A stretch of DNA of 25,523 nucleotides from a virus. Shown in pieces: positions 13,907-20,661 of this stretch. Numbering within the stretch: position 1 is the first letter of the stretch; every line of letters begins with the position of its first letter. Position numbers and translations under genes: made by a program. The notes below the pieces were generated by a model that saw only the letters and a program-made list of their open reading frames with translations, made no database searches and was not told the origin of the DNA. The stretch spans positions 1 through 25,523 of the IMG/VR virus record IMGVR_UViG_3300005096_000128; one strand, written 5' to 3'.

Positions 13907-14215
13907 ATGTTAACAGAGAATGAAAAACAAATCCTCACAGGTAAGAAACAGCCTGACGACATATCTGAGAGAGCAGTATTGAGGGCAGTCCAGAGCAAAG
14001 CAGGCAACGTTAATCTCGCCCTTCTTTACGATATTGTAACCTACCTCCTTCAGATACGCAGATTAAGAATAAAAATCAACAGGATTAATAATGCTATCAC
14101 CAACGAACCCCTTGATGATAAGACCAAAGCTCTGTTATCCGAGAAGGTTGTAAATCTAAAGAGTAAGAGGGATAAACTGCTGAAGGAGGTAGAGGGCTGG
14201 CTCAGTACTTTGTAG
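13907..14215 (+). CDS. Small helical coiled-coil protein in the fibre region
   Basis: 102 residues. The ATG touches the previous stop, and GGTGAG is a few bases upstream. The whole chain is helical and strongly charged, with a Leu/Ile heptad-like pattern (VNLALLYDIVTYLLQIRRLRIKINRINNAI, then LLSEKVVNLKSKRDKLLKEVEGWL). This suggests an oligomerising coiled coil such as a fibre chaperone or connector. The last 19 bases overlap the next gene, whose ribosome-binding site (14185-14190) is inside this gene. Family not recognised. Confidence 0.7.
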   Translation: MLTENEKQILTGKKQPDDISERAVLRAVQSKAGNVNLALLYDIVTYLLQIRRLRIKINRINNAITNEPLDDKTKALLSEKVVNLKSKRDKLLKEVEGWLSTL

Positions 14216-15555
14216 ATAACACGGCAGTAACCGCTGCTCTCACTGGTACCCTTACTTTTACCAACGGTAGCACTACCGTAACAGGTAGTGGAACCCTTTT
14301 CACCACGGAGCTCGCAGTAGGAGACTACATAAAATCTGACGATGCGACAAATGGGACAGAGTGGTATAAGGTAACTGGCATCACGGATGATTTGACACTC
14401 ACAATTGACCACGCCTTCCAGCAGGCCACACATTCCTCGACCGCATCTAAGAACAGCAACGACGGGCTGAGCCCCACGACGGCGTTTGCATCACCCCGGC
14501 AATTTCTTGAATTGACGCTTTCGCCCGGTGATATTTGTTACCTCCGCCGCGGGCAAACCTGGGTAATCACTGTTGATTTAGGTGCTGCAAGTGATGGTGC
14601 TCTTAACAATCCTATCATCATGATGGGTGATGATGGAACTGGCTGGGCTGGAGAGGTGAGTAATGCCCGCCCCATTGTTGATATGAGTACAGTCGCCGGC
14701 ATCACGCTTTTCATGAATTATGACTATTATTGGGAGTTTAGAGATATTACATTCAAATCTGATGCAATAGATGGCGTAATCAAAAGTATGAGCCTTGGCA
14801 AGCTTATTGATGTTGATTTACTTTCGCCGAACCGGAGTTTCCGCCATGAGGCAACTTTCGTGGAGGAGTTGCATTTTATTCGGGTTACGTGTGACGCAGA
14901 CGTTTACCTCCAGCGTGGGGGTGTGCTAAAAGTATGGGATTCCAACATAGCCGAAATAAACATGTTCGGCGGCGGGGGATTGTATCTCGAAAATTGCACC
15001 ATAACTACCCTCACCCTGGGCACGGGAATCGTTTGTCGGGGTAAAAATAATAACATCACAACAATTAATATAAATGCTGTTGACGCAGTTTACCACAGTG
15101 AGGACGACCAGCAGGTTGTGGGAGCCAATAAGAGCTACTACTACATGGGCACTCTCGAAAAAGATACGACGACGGTGAGGACAGGCAGCAACTCCAGTAT
15201 AAAGGCGACACCCAACAGCAACGTAGGGGACTTCGCCCGTCTCCCTCTCTTCGAGTATCCCATATATCTCCCTGCATCTCAAAAAACCCTGACGGTCTAT
15301 ATGCTCGGATTTGGGTGGACGACTTTCCCCACATCTTCGGAGCTGTGGATAGAGGTGGAGTACCTCGACTCTTCCACCGGGACTTCGAGGAGCACTGTTA
15401 AGAGTACGGCAACCCTCACGAACAACACCGATTGGACTCCATTCTCGGTTACGGTTACTCCCGGTCAGGCAGGCGTAGCGTATCTCAGGGGCTACCTCAC
15501 TAAGTACGAGCTCAACAGCGGAGTTTATGTTGACCCCGAGCCAGTTATCTCATAG
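14197..15555 (+). CDS. Beta-helix tail spike-like protein with CTG start
   Basis: The frame is open from just after an in-frame TAA (14173-14175). The first ATG, GTG or TTG (TTG 14392) would cut off 65 well-ordered residues. CTG 14197 lies six bases after GGAGGT (14185-14190), and the product starts AQYFVDNTA, typical of spike N-termini. Of 452 residues, about 15-70 form a small beta module (TGTLTFTNGSTTVTGSGTLF ... VGDYI ... WYKVTGI). About 75-310 show short repeated strands with Asn and Gly turns (NDGLSPTTAFASPRQFL, then LYLENCTITTLTLG, NNNITTINI), a right-handed beta-helix pattern as in pectin-lyase-like spikes. The C-terminal about 130 residues resemble a beta-sandwich carbohydrate-binding domain. 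Likely virion depolymerase or receptor-binding spike. The first half is AT-rich. Confidence 0.8.
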   Translation: MAQYFVDNTAVTAALTGTLTFTNGSTTVTGSGTLFTTELAVGDYIKSDDATNGTEWYKVTGITDDLTLTIDHAFQQATHSSTASKNSNDGLSPTTAFASPRQFLELTLSPGDICYLRRGQTWVITVDLGAASDGALNNPIIMMGDDGTGWAGEVSNARPIVDMSTVAGITLFMNYDYYWEFRDITFKSDAIDGVIKSMSLGKLIDVDLLSPNRSFRHEATFVEELHFIRVTCDADVYLQRGGVLKVWDSNIAEINMFGGGGLYLENCTITTLTLGTGIVCRGKNNNITTININAVDAVYHSEDDQQVVGANKSYYYMGTLEKDTTTVRTGSNSSIKATPNSNVGDFARLPLFEYPIYLPASQKTLTVYMLGFGWTTFPTSSELWIEVEYLDSSTGTSRSTVKSTATLTNNTDWTPFSVTVTPGQAGVAYLRGYLTKYELNSGVYVDPEPVIS

Positions 15556-15567
15556 GAGGTGAGATAA

Positions 15568-16941
15568 CTGGCGGTCATCTGGTCTTACGGGCTGCCCAGA
15601 ATCGAGGGCAAGCTCTGGTCTTACGGTCGTCCTTACTATGTAATCTACTACACATACGTTAGTCCCGGGGCTACGATTGTCCTCGGTCAGTACGCACTGG
15701 GCTCTCTGGGCTACTTCCTGGTAACCGTATCAGAGAATATTACTCTGACGGATACTCTCTCCAACCAGGTCACCGCAACCGTCGCAGATACCGTCCAGGT
15801 TACTGACTCCGCCACCCTTTCTGTAATCGTAAACGTTGCCGATTTGGTATCGGCAGCGGAGTCCCCCAGTATCACGTCCTCCACAACAGTCCAGGACGTA
15901 ATCAACCTCTCCGAGACGCCCCTCCTTAACGTTAACATCACCGCCCAGGACGGAATCGTCCTGACTGACTCCATCCTTAACGACGTAGCCCTCATAGTCG
16001 GAGAGGTGGTGTCCCTCTCCGATACGACCTCGATAAAGGCGGACGTATCGGTCGCAGATGCAGCGTCCCTCCTCGACACCTTTAGCGTGAAGGCGGAGGT
16101 GCCCGTATCCGACGCCTTCACGATTACGGAGGTCGTAACGTCCTTCTGGCTGGAGGGGCAGGTTTACGTCTATGAGACGTTTACCACTTCCGACAGCCTC
16201 ACCACCTCGGCTGAGGTACCCGTCCAGGACACCGTAACCGCATCGGACGTAATCTCCCACATAGCCGTCTCACTGAAGGTGGCGGACGCCACCACCCTGA
16301 TTGACTCTCTGCTGACCGAGGCGGGGCTCTCGGTCGTGGACGCCGTGAGCCTCGCCGATGGTGTTGCGCAGGTTTACAGTACCGTTGACCTTCAGGACTC
16401 GGTTGCCGTCCAGGACGCACTGACGGAGCTCAGAGCTAAGAGCTCGGTAGAGGACGTGTTGAGCCTCACAGAGAACCTCACCTTCGCCACCAGCCTGAAG
16501 GTGGGTGAGAACCTCTACCTAGTAGATGCGGTTGCGGAGATAGCCCGCAAAATCTACATCCGCCTGGTGTTTCTTGCAGAGAAGAAGTACGAGTTCTCCC
16601 TCCCGGAGAAGCTCTACACCATCGCAGGCGACCAAAATAAGAAGTACAGTATATTTACTGAGGAGGATAATGATATGTTTTACGTCGGAGAGACTTTTAA
16701 GTACAAGGTTCAGATTAAGGACAAGGTATCGGGTGTGCTCTCCGACCCCGATAGCGTCAAGATAACCGCCTACCTTAACGGAGTCAAGAAGATTGATGAC
16801 CAGCCGATGCTGAAGGAGAGCACCGGGGTGTACTACTACGAGATACCCCTCGACGCACCCGGGAACTGGGTAATCAAGATAACGGCGACCGCCGGGAACA
16901 TCGTCCAGATTGAGAAGGACACCCTGTATGTGAGGGAGTGA
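15568..16941 (+). CDS. Repeat-rich tail fibre protein with Ig-like C-terminus and CTG start
   Basis: An in-frame TAA (15565-15567) directly precedes CTG 15568, GGAGGTGA (15555-15562) is five bases upstream, and no ATG, GTG or TTG occurs in frame before TTG 15844. CTG is therefore the only plausible start. The 457-residue product starts with AVIWSYGLPRIEGKLWSYGRP, typical of phage fibre N-termini. About 50-330 consist of some fifteen tandem repeats of 18-20 residues with consensus V-x-D-x-V-x-L-x-D-x-L, a beta-repeat shaft. The C-terminal about 90 residues (FYVGETFKYKVQIKD ... GVYYYEIPLDAPGNWVIKITATAG) are an Ig-like domain. Probably a long fibre reaching towards the host surface. Confidence 0.8.
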   Translation: MAVIWSYGLPRIEGKLWSYGRPYYVIYYTYVSPGATIVLGQYALGSLGYFLVTVSENITLTDTLSNQVTATVADTVQVTDSATLSVIVNVADLVSAAESPSITSSTTVQDVINLSETPLLNVNITAQDGIVLTDSILNDVALIVGEVVSLSDTTSIKADVSVADAASLLDTFSVKAEVPVSDAFTITEVVTSFWLEGQVYVYETFTTSDSLTTSAEVPVQDTVTASDVISHIAVSLKVADATTLIDSLLTEAGLSVVDAVSLADGVAQVYSTVDLQDSVAVQDALTELRAKSSVEDVLSLTENLTFATSLKVGENLYLVDAVAEIARKIYIRLVFLAEKKYEFSLPEKLYTIAGDQNKKYSIFTEEDNDMFYVGETFKYKVQIKDKVSGVLSDPDSVKITAYLNGVKKIDDQPMLKESTGVYYYEIPLDAPGNWVIKITATAGNIVQIEKDTLYVRE

Positions 16942-16942
16942 G

Positions 16943-17617
16943 ATGCCACTGATTAGCGAGAGAGAGGTGGGGAAGAGGCTCGGGATTACCTTCTCCGACA
17001 CCACGACACCCCCGGCAGATGTGGTCAGAGATATTATCGACGAGGCTACGGAGGAAGCTATGGACTACATCACCGCCAACCACGTCGAGGAGAGGGTTGA
17101 CAACTACGTCCCTCCCTGGATTCGCAGCCCGGGGACAATTGGATACAACGACGGTGTGAACAGGGTCTTTTACCTCCGCAACCTCCCGGTAGCTGACTAC
17201 GATGCTGATGGACAGCTTACAGATGACGTCCTCATAACTATCTATGATGTGGACAGCGACACCTGGGACTACTCCTACACCGTTACCTCCATCGACGGAA
17301 TGACGGGCAGGATAGAGCTCTCTGCTGCACCCCCCAAAAATGCCCACGTCTATGCAACCTACCACTCCTACGCCACGGGCAACGTCCCGCCGAGGAGGCT
17401 CCTGTCCGAGCTCACCTTCGTGATTACGGCGGAGAAAATCTGGCGCAACGCAAAGTTCGACCTTCTTGACGAATTAATTGAGTCTTATTCTGTTGATGGT
17501 GTAAATATCAATAAACCCAAGTCCTCTATCATCAAGGAGGCGGTTAAAGATTATAAACAGGAAAGGGAAAGGATTTTGCGGATGCTGCTGCGAGGAGGTG
17601 GGATACTTTATGGGTGA
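16943..17617 (+). CDS. Head-tail connector (adaptor) protein
   Basis: 224 residues starting ATG 16943, after GAGGGAGTG. An N-terminal helical part (ISEREVGKRLGITFSDTT ... DVVRDIIDEATEEAMDYI) and a C-terminal long helix (IIKEAVKDYKQERERILRMLL) flank a beta-rich middle with YDVDSDTWDYSYTVTSIDG and ATYHSYA. Helices at both ends flanking an inserted beta domain suit an adaptor that plugs below the portal (HK97 gp6/SPP1 gp15 type). The placement, first of a connector-terminator series before the tail tube gene, supports this. The domain insertion is larger than in short adaptors. Confidence 0.65.
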   Translation: MPLISEREVGKRLGITFSDTTTPPADVVRDIIDEATEEAMDYITANHVEERVDNYVPPWIRSPGTIGYNDGVNRVFYLRNLPVADYDADGQLTDDVLITIYDVDSDTWDYSYTVTSIDGMTGRIELSAAPPKNAHVYATYHSYATGNVPPRRLLSELTFVITAEKIWRNAKFDLLDELIESYSVDGVNINKPKSSIIKEAVKDYKQERERILRMLLRGGGILYG

Positions 17618-17804
17618 GTACGTTACTCAGGAGCAGTGTAATGAGAGAATGGCGAGAGTCTATTCCCGGATGGACACGGTCATAGAGGGATTTATAGAGG
17701 TCAAGAATGATATAAAGTGGATAAAGCGGATTCTGGCGGTCATTGCGGTGCTGGCAGCCAAGTACATGTTCGGTGTTGACATATCCGGAGCCCTGGGGGT
17801 ATGA
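17610..17804 (+). CDS. Small single-span membrane protein
   Basis: 64 residues from ATG 17610, with GGAGGTGG eight bases upstream; GTG 17598 would overlap the site. The N-terminal about 42 residues are a charged amphipathic helix (CNERMARVYSRMDTVIEGFIEVKNDIKWIKR). One hydrophobic span follows (ILAVIAVLAAKYMFGV), then a short tail. The arrangement, coiled N-terminus then WIKR and one membrane helix, resembles XhlA-like or holin-type phage proteins. It is oddly placed inside the head-tail connector cluster. It could be a membrane anchor or lysis/egress factor, with no catalytic or pore motif to confirm it. It shares four bases with the next gene (ATGA). Confidence 0.65.
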   Translation: MGEYVTQEQCNERMARVYSRMDTVIEGFIEVKNDIKWIKRILAVIAVLAAKYMFGVDISGALGV

Positions 17805-18157
17805 GCTTCTCATTCATTCAAAAGGATGTAAAGAGAGTGCTTAACGAAATTGGTAGGGATGTTATATTACGGAAGGTAGTCAAGACGTTAGACCAGTACG
17901 GTAATACCACCGCCGTGTCCACCACCGATAAGACCATAAAGGGGTGGATTCACCCGGTAACCTACTCCGACCAGGCTCTCCTCCAGGAGGGGTGGATAGC
18001 CGGGAGCGAGGCGGTGGGGCTCTTCCTGGATACCTCAATAGAAGCTCACGACCGGATAGTTGATGGGGACAGGACTTATGAGGTCGTTGACGTCCTCTCA
18101 AAGACCAGGATTAAGGACGTTGTCCCCTTCACGAGGGTGAGGCTCAGGCAAATATGA
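17801..18157 (+). CDS. Head closure/stopper protein
   Basis: 118 residues with the ATG overlapping the previous stop (ATGA). Beta-rich small barrel sequence: RDVILRKVVKTLDQYGNTTAV, IKGWIHPV, RIVDGDRTYEVVDVL, VVPFTRVRLRQI. This matches the shape of phage head-closure proteins (SPP1 gp16 or HK97 gp7-like), about 110-120 residues, with the DGDRTYEVVDVL and RVRLRQI segments typical of the family. It lies after the adaptor and before the gp10-like gene, as expected for the neck order. Overlaps the next gene by four bases. The specific fold match is by pattern. Confidence 0.72.
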   Translation: MSFSFIQKDVKRVLNEIGRDVILRKVVKTLDQYGNTTAVSTTDKTIKGWIHPVTYSDQALLQEGWIAGSEAVGLFLDTSIEAHDRIVDGDRTYEVVDVLSKTRIKDVVPFTRVRLRQI

Positions 18158-18666
18158 TGGGTGTTGATGGGATAATCGAGGTGATGGAGGACTTCACAGA
18201 GTCCCTCGGGGGCGATATAAGCAAAACCCTTCAGGATAGTGCAGAGATAGTCCTACAGGAAATCAAGAAGCAGATGCATGAGAGTGATATCTGGACTGGG
18301 CAGTTCCTGAAGCAGCTCAAAGTCGAGAAGGTGAATGACTTCGAGTACAGGGTGTACAGCGACGTGTTCTACGCCCACCTGGTGGAGTTCGGGCACAGGG
18401 TGGAGCGGTTCTTTCCCCTGTCTTATCCTGGTGGACAGCTCACCCGCCTCGGGGAGTGGGCTATGGACAAGCTGGGGTTCGTCCCCACCGGGAGGCTGAA
18501 CAGGAAGGGTTACATGATTTTCGTTGACGAGACCGGTGAGAGGATAACGGGACTGGAGTTCAGAATGAGGGGGAAGAAGGTATTCCGGAGGGCAGTCCTC
18601 GCTGCCGAGCGGAAGGTGCCCCGGGGGGTAAAGCTGGAGTTCATAACGAAGTACGGAGGTTACTGA
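18154..18666 (+). CDS. HK97 gp10-like tail completion protein
   Basis: 170 residues with the first ATG overlapping the previous stop (ATGATG; the second ATG is also possible). The segment SDVFYAHLVEFGHRV (near residues 68-82) carries the Y-A-x-x-V-E-F-G signature of HK97 gp10-like neck proteins, preceded by a helical region (DISKTLQDSAEIVLQEIKKQM) and a WTGQFLKQLKVEK strand. The C-terminus has a basic, beta-helix mixed extension with FRMRGKKVFRRAVLAAERK. The family acts at the head-tail joint. The length is somewhat above the usual about 120-150. Confidence 0.78.
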   Translation: MMGVDGIIEVMEDFTESLGGDISKTLQDSAEIVLQEIKKQMHESDIWTGQFLKQLKVEKVNDFEYRVYSDVFYAHLVEFGHRVERFFPLSYPGGQLTRLGEWAMDKLGFVPTGRLNRKGYMIFVDETGERITGLEFRMRGKKVFRRAVLAAERKVPRGVKLEFITKYGGY

Positions 18667-18667
18667 T

Positions 18668-19114
18668 ATGCCGGAGCCCCACGAGGTAATCGCTGCCTAC
18701 CTTCAGTCGAAGCTCACTGATTACAACACCGGCAGGAGCACCTCACAGTGGATTTACACCCGCCACCCCGAGGTATTCGAGATGAAGGAGTTCCCCATCG
18801 TGGTGGTCTCTCCGGTCGGGGAAGTCTCGGAGGTTGCCGGGGTGGGGGTGGACGACACCTGGGACACGGTTCAGATTGAGATAAGTGTCATCACGAGGCG
18901 GGACGTGTTCGTCTCCGGGATGGAGAATGAGAAGCTGGTGAACACGATATGCAGAGATATAAAGAAGGTGCTGCGGACTGGCTGGAAAAACGATATTCAG
19001 GGCTTCTACAACTTTACCGTAGTCAACAATACTCCTGTTCCCTATGACGAGGCGAATATGCTCTATAAGAGGGTTATGACTGTTCAGTTTAATCTTATAA
19101 ATGCAGGAGAGTGA
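18668..19114 (+). CDS. Tail terminator protein
   Basis: 148 residues, ATG 18668 with GGAGGT seven bases upstream. The pattern is alpha/beta: an N-terminal helix (HEVIAAYLQSKLTD), strands FPIVVVSPVGEV and DTVQIEISVITRRD, a helix ENEKLVNTICRDIKKVL and final strands including KRVMTVQFNLINAG. This beta-alpha-beta order with an EISVI-type strand is typical of tail terminators (gpU/TrP-like), which cap the tail tube and join it to the neck. Its position between the gp10-like gene and tail tube gene fits. The identification rests on order and pattern. Confidence 0.75.
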   Translation: MPEPHEVIAAYLQSKLTDYNTGRSTSQWIYTRHPEVFEMKEFPIVVVSPVGEVSEVAGVGVDDTWDTVQIEISVITRRDVFVSGMENEKLVNTICRDIKKVLRTGWKNDIQGFYNFTVVNNTPVPYDEANMLYKRVMTVQFNLINAGE

Positions 19115-19120
19115 TAAGAG

Positions 19121-20098
19121 ATGTTTGTGGGTAAGAAGAGCAGGCTGAGCTATGCGGTTGAGAGCTCTTACGGTACTGAGGCAACCCCTGACCGCTGGTT
19201 GGGGATAGTTACCCGGGTGGAGGACGGCGGAAATAAGAATGACCTCATCATGATTAAGGGTGTGGACTCCGACACCCTCAATGTAGATGCCTACCTCAGG
19301 GCTGTGATGAGGAGAAGCATAGATATTACCCTGCTCCTCCAGCACGGTGCCCCCCTCGCCTGGGTGTGGGGGCAGGACTCCGTGGTGGACAACCTGGACG
19401 GCACCTTCACCCACACCCTCACCGAGGCTGACCTGAAGAGCTGCACGATTGAGGTTGCCGAGCGGGACTACTCCGGCGACCACGTGGAGAGGTATCTGGG
19501 GTGCAAGCCCAACACATTCCGGGTGGAGTGGAATGCTGGCAACCCGGTAACCCACACCATAAATGTTATCGCCCAGGACACCACACACCCTGATGCGGTT
19601 ACTCCGTACAACACGACCAACGACGCCTTTAAGAAGTACACCGCCTACGACATCGCCCCCCTTCAGTCAAAGCAGGTTGACGTAACCATTAACGGTGTTG
19701 ACCTCTCGACCACAATATCCGGGAGCATAGAGCTCGACCACGGGCTGGTGGCTGAGCCAGTGTGCGACTCTGCCCTGGGTGATAAGATAGCGGAGCCCTA
19801 CCCCACGAAGAGGGAGTTCACGGTTACTGTGAGAGGGTATGTGCCCACTGACGTTTACTATGATTCCATCCTGGGGATGGACACCGGGGACAGGCTCACA
19901 GGCGTAACCGAGATAAAGATGAGCAGGAGTGCCACTGACTACGTAAAGTACGTAATCAGCAACCCGATAGTGGAGAGCATATCCAAGCCCATAGATGTTG
20001 ATGCGGAAAGGACTGAGTTCACCATCGTCCTGAAGCCCACCAACGTTACCGTGGAGATTATGGACACAATAGGCGTTAACTACCTCACAGGCGTCTAA
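19121..20098 (+). CDS. Major tail tube protein
   Basis: 325 residues from ATG 19121, within a GGAGAG-containing context. N-terminal KKSRLSYAVESSYGTEATPD resembles the start of siphovirus tail tube proteins (x-YAxExxYGT). Several beta stretches follow (SIDITLLLQHGAPL, TVDVTINGVDLSTTISGSIELD, EFTVTVRGYVP, VKYVISNPIVESI, TEFTIVLKPTNVTVEI), matching a large beta-barrel. Cysteine content is low. No contractile sheath is encoded, so this is probably the sole tube component, stacked in hexamers around the tape measure. It directly precedes the chaperone gene, a conserved order. Confidence 0.8.
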   Translation: MFVGKKSRLSYAVESSYGTEATPDRWLGIVTRVEDGGNKNDLIMIKGVDSDTLNVDAYLRAVMRRSIDITLLLQHGAPLAWVWGQDSVVDNLDGTFTHTLTEADLKSCTIEVAERDYSGDHVERYLGCKPNTFRVEWNAGNPVTHTINVIAQDTTHPDAVTPYNTTNDAFKKYTAYDIAPLQSKQVDVTINGVDLSTTISGSIELDHGLVAEPVCDSALGDKIAEPYPTKREFTVTVRGYVPTDVYYDSILGMDTGDRLTGVTEIKMSRSATDYVKYVISNPIVESISKPIDVDAERTEFTIVLKPTNVTVEIMDTIGVNYLTGV

Positions 20099-20119
20099 AT
20101 AACCAAGGGAGGGAGCTAA

Positions 20120-20464
20120 ATGGGAAAGTACTTCAAGGAAGAGAGCGATATTGTTGAGAAGGAAGTATTTGGGGATACCTGGAAGTTCAGGGTGCTGAGC
20201 TCCGGGAAGCTGGCACGCCTGACGGCGAAGTTCTACGACAGCTATACCGGAGAAGTGGACTCCGTGGGATACGTGGAGGCACTCCTGAAGGAGTGCCTTG
20301 TGGAGGTGCCCGAGGACTTCAAGAAGGAGTTCGAGAAGGTAAGGGGCAGGAAGTGGAAGGGTACTATCAAAGACATCCAGGACATGCCCGCCCCACTTTA
20401 CACGAAGCTCGGGCAGATTGTGAATGAGATTCACTCCCTGGAGGTCGAGGAAAAAAACTCCTGA
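20120..20464 (+). CDS. Tail assembly chaperone, G-type product
   Basis: 114 residues from ATG 20120 after GGGAGGGAG. The N-terminal segment (FGDTWKFRVLSSGKLARLTAKF) and following helices (DSVGYVEALLKECLVEVPEDFKKEFEKVRGRKW) are typical of the shorter product of tail assembly chaperone pairs, located between tail tube and tape-measure genes. The chain ends EEKNS just after the slippery heptamer A AAA AAC (20452-20458). Translation reading on in frame zero stops at TGA 20462-20464; a fraction should shift to frame -1 and make the longer product. It probably binds nascent tape measure and helps tail tube assembly. Confidence 0.85.
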   Translation: MGKYFKEESDIVEKEVFGDTWKFRVLSSGKLARLTAKFYDSYTGEVDSVGYVEALLKECLVEVPEDFKKEFEKVRGRKWKGTIKDIQDMPAPLYTKLGQIVNEIHSLEVEEKNS

Positions 20465-20661
20465 GGGGGGCTGTCAGGACTGGTAGCTCCGAGAATCCCT
20501 GGATAATGTACCGCTATAAGCGGTTCATTCTCTGCTACCTTTTGAACCTGACGCCCCGGGAAGTGGACGAGATGCCGGCTCCCCTGGTGGAGGAGCTGTG
20601 GGTCATGCTGAATGAGCAGAAGCTGAAGGAGAGTGAGGTAATAAGGGATGCCACAGGGTAA
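20458..20661 (+). CDS. T-part of the tail chaperone, made by -1 frameshift
   Basis: Frame -1 relative to the G-type gene is open from the heptamer to TAA 20659-20661, adding 67 residues (LLRGAVRTGSSENPWIMYRY, then KRFILCYLLNLTPREVDEM, ending IRDATG) for a predicted 180-residue fusion. The RYKRFILCYLLNLTPREVDEMPAP segment is the usual T-part pattern. No good independent start or ribosome-binding site precedes it, and it overlaps the tape-measure start by 14 bases. Two candidate stimulatory hairpins lie just downstream of the slip site: 20459-20479, and 20467-20490 (GGGGCT with AGCTCC, one wobble, eight bases from the heptamer). Frameshifting is inferred from sequence. Confidence 0.85.
   Translation, partial: LLRGAVRTGSSENPWIMYRYKRFILCYLLNLTPREVDEMPAPLVEELWVMLNEQKLKESEVIRDATG

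Noticed and set aside
14392-15555. TTG 14392 as start of the spike gene
   Set aside because: No ribosome-binding site, and 65 well-ordered in-frame residues precede it, including a complete beta module.
15553-15570. Stop-codon readthrough joining the beta-helix and repeat-fibre genes
   Set aside because: The two frames are in the same phase, but two stops (TAG and TAA) separate them and a complete ribosome-binding site precedes the second gene, so separate initiation is simpler.
15844-16941. TTG 15844 as start of the repeat fibre
   Set aside because: It lies inside the repeat array, while the typical fibre N-terminus and a strong ribosome-binding site are at 15568.
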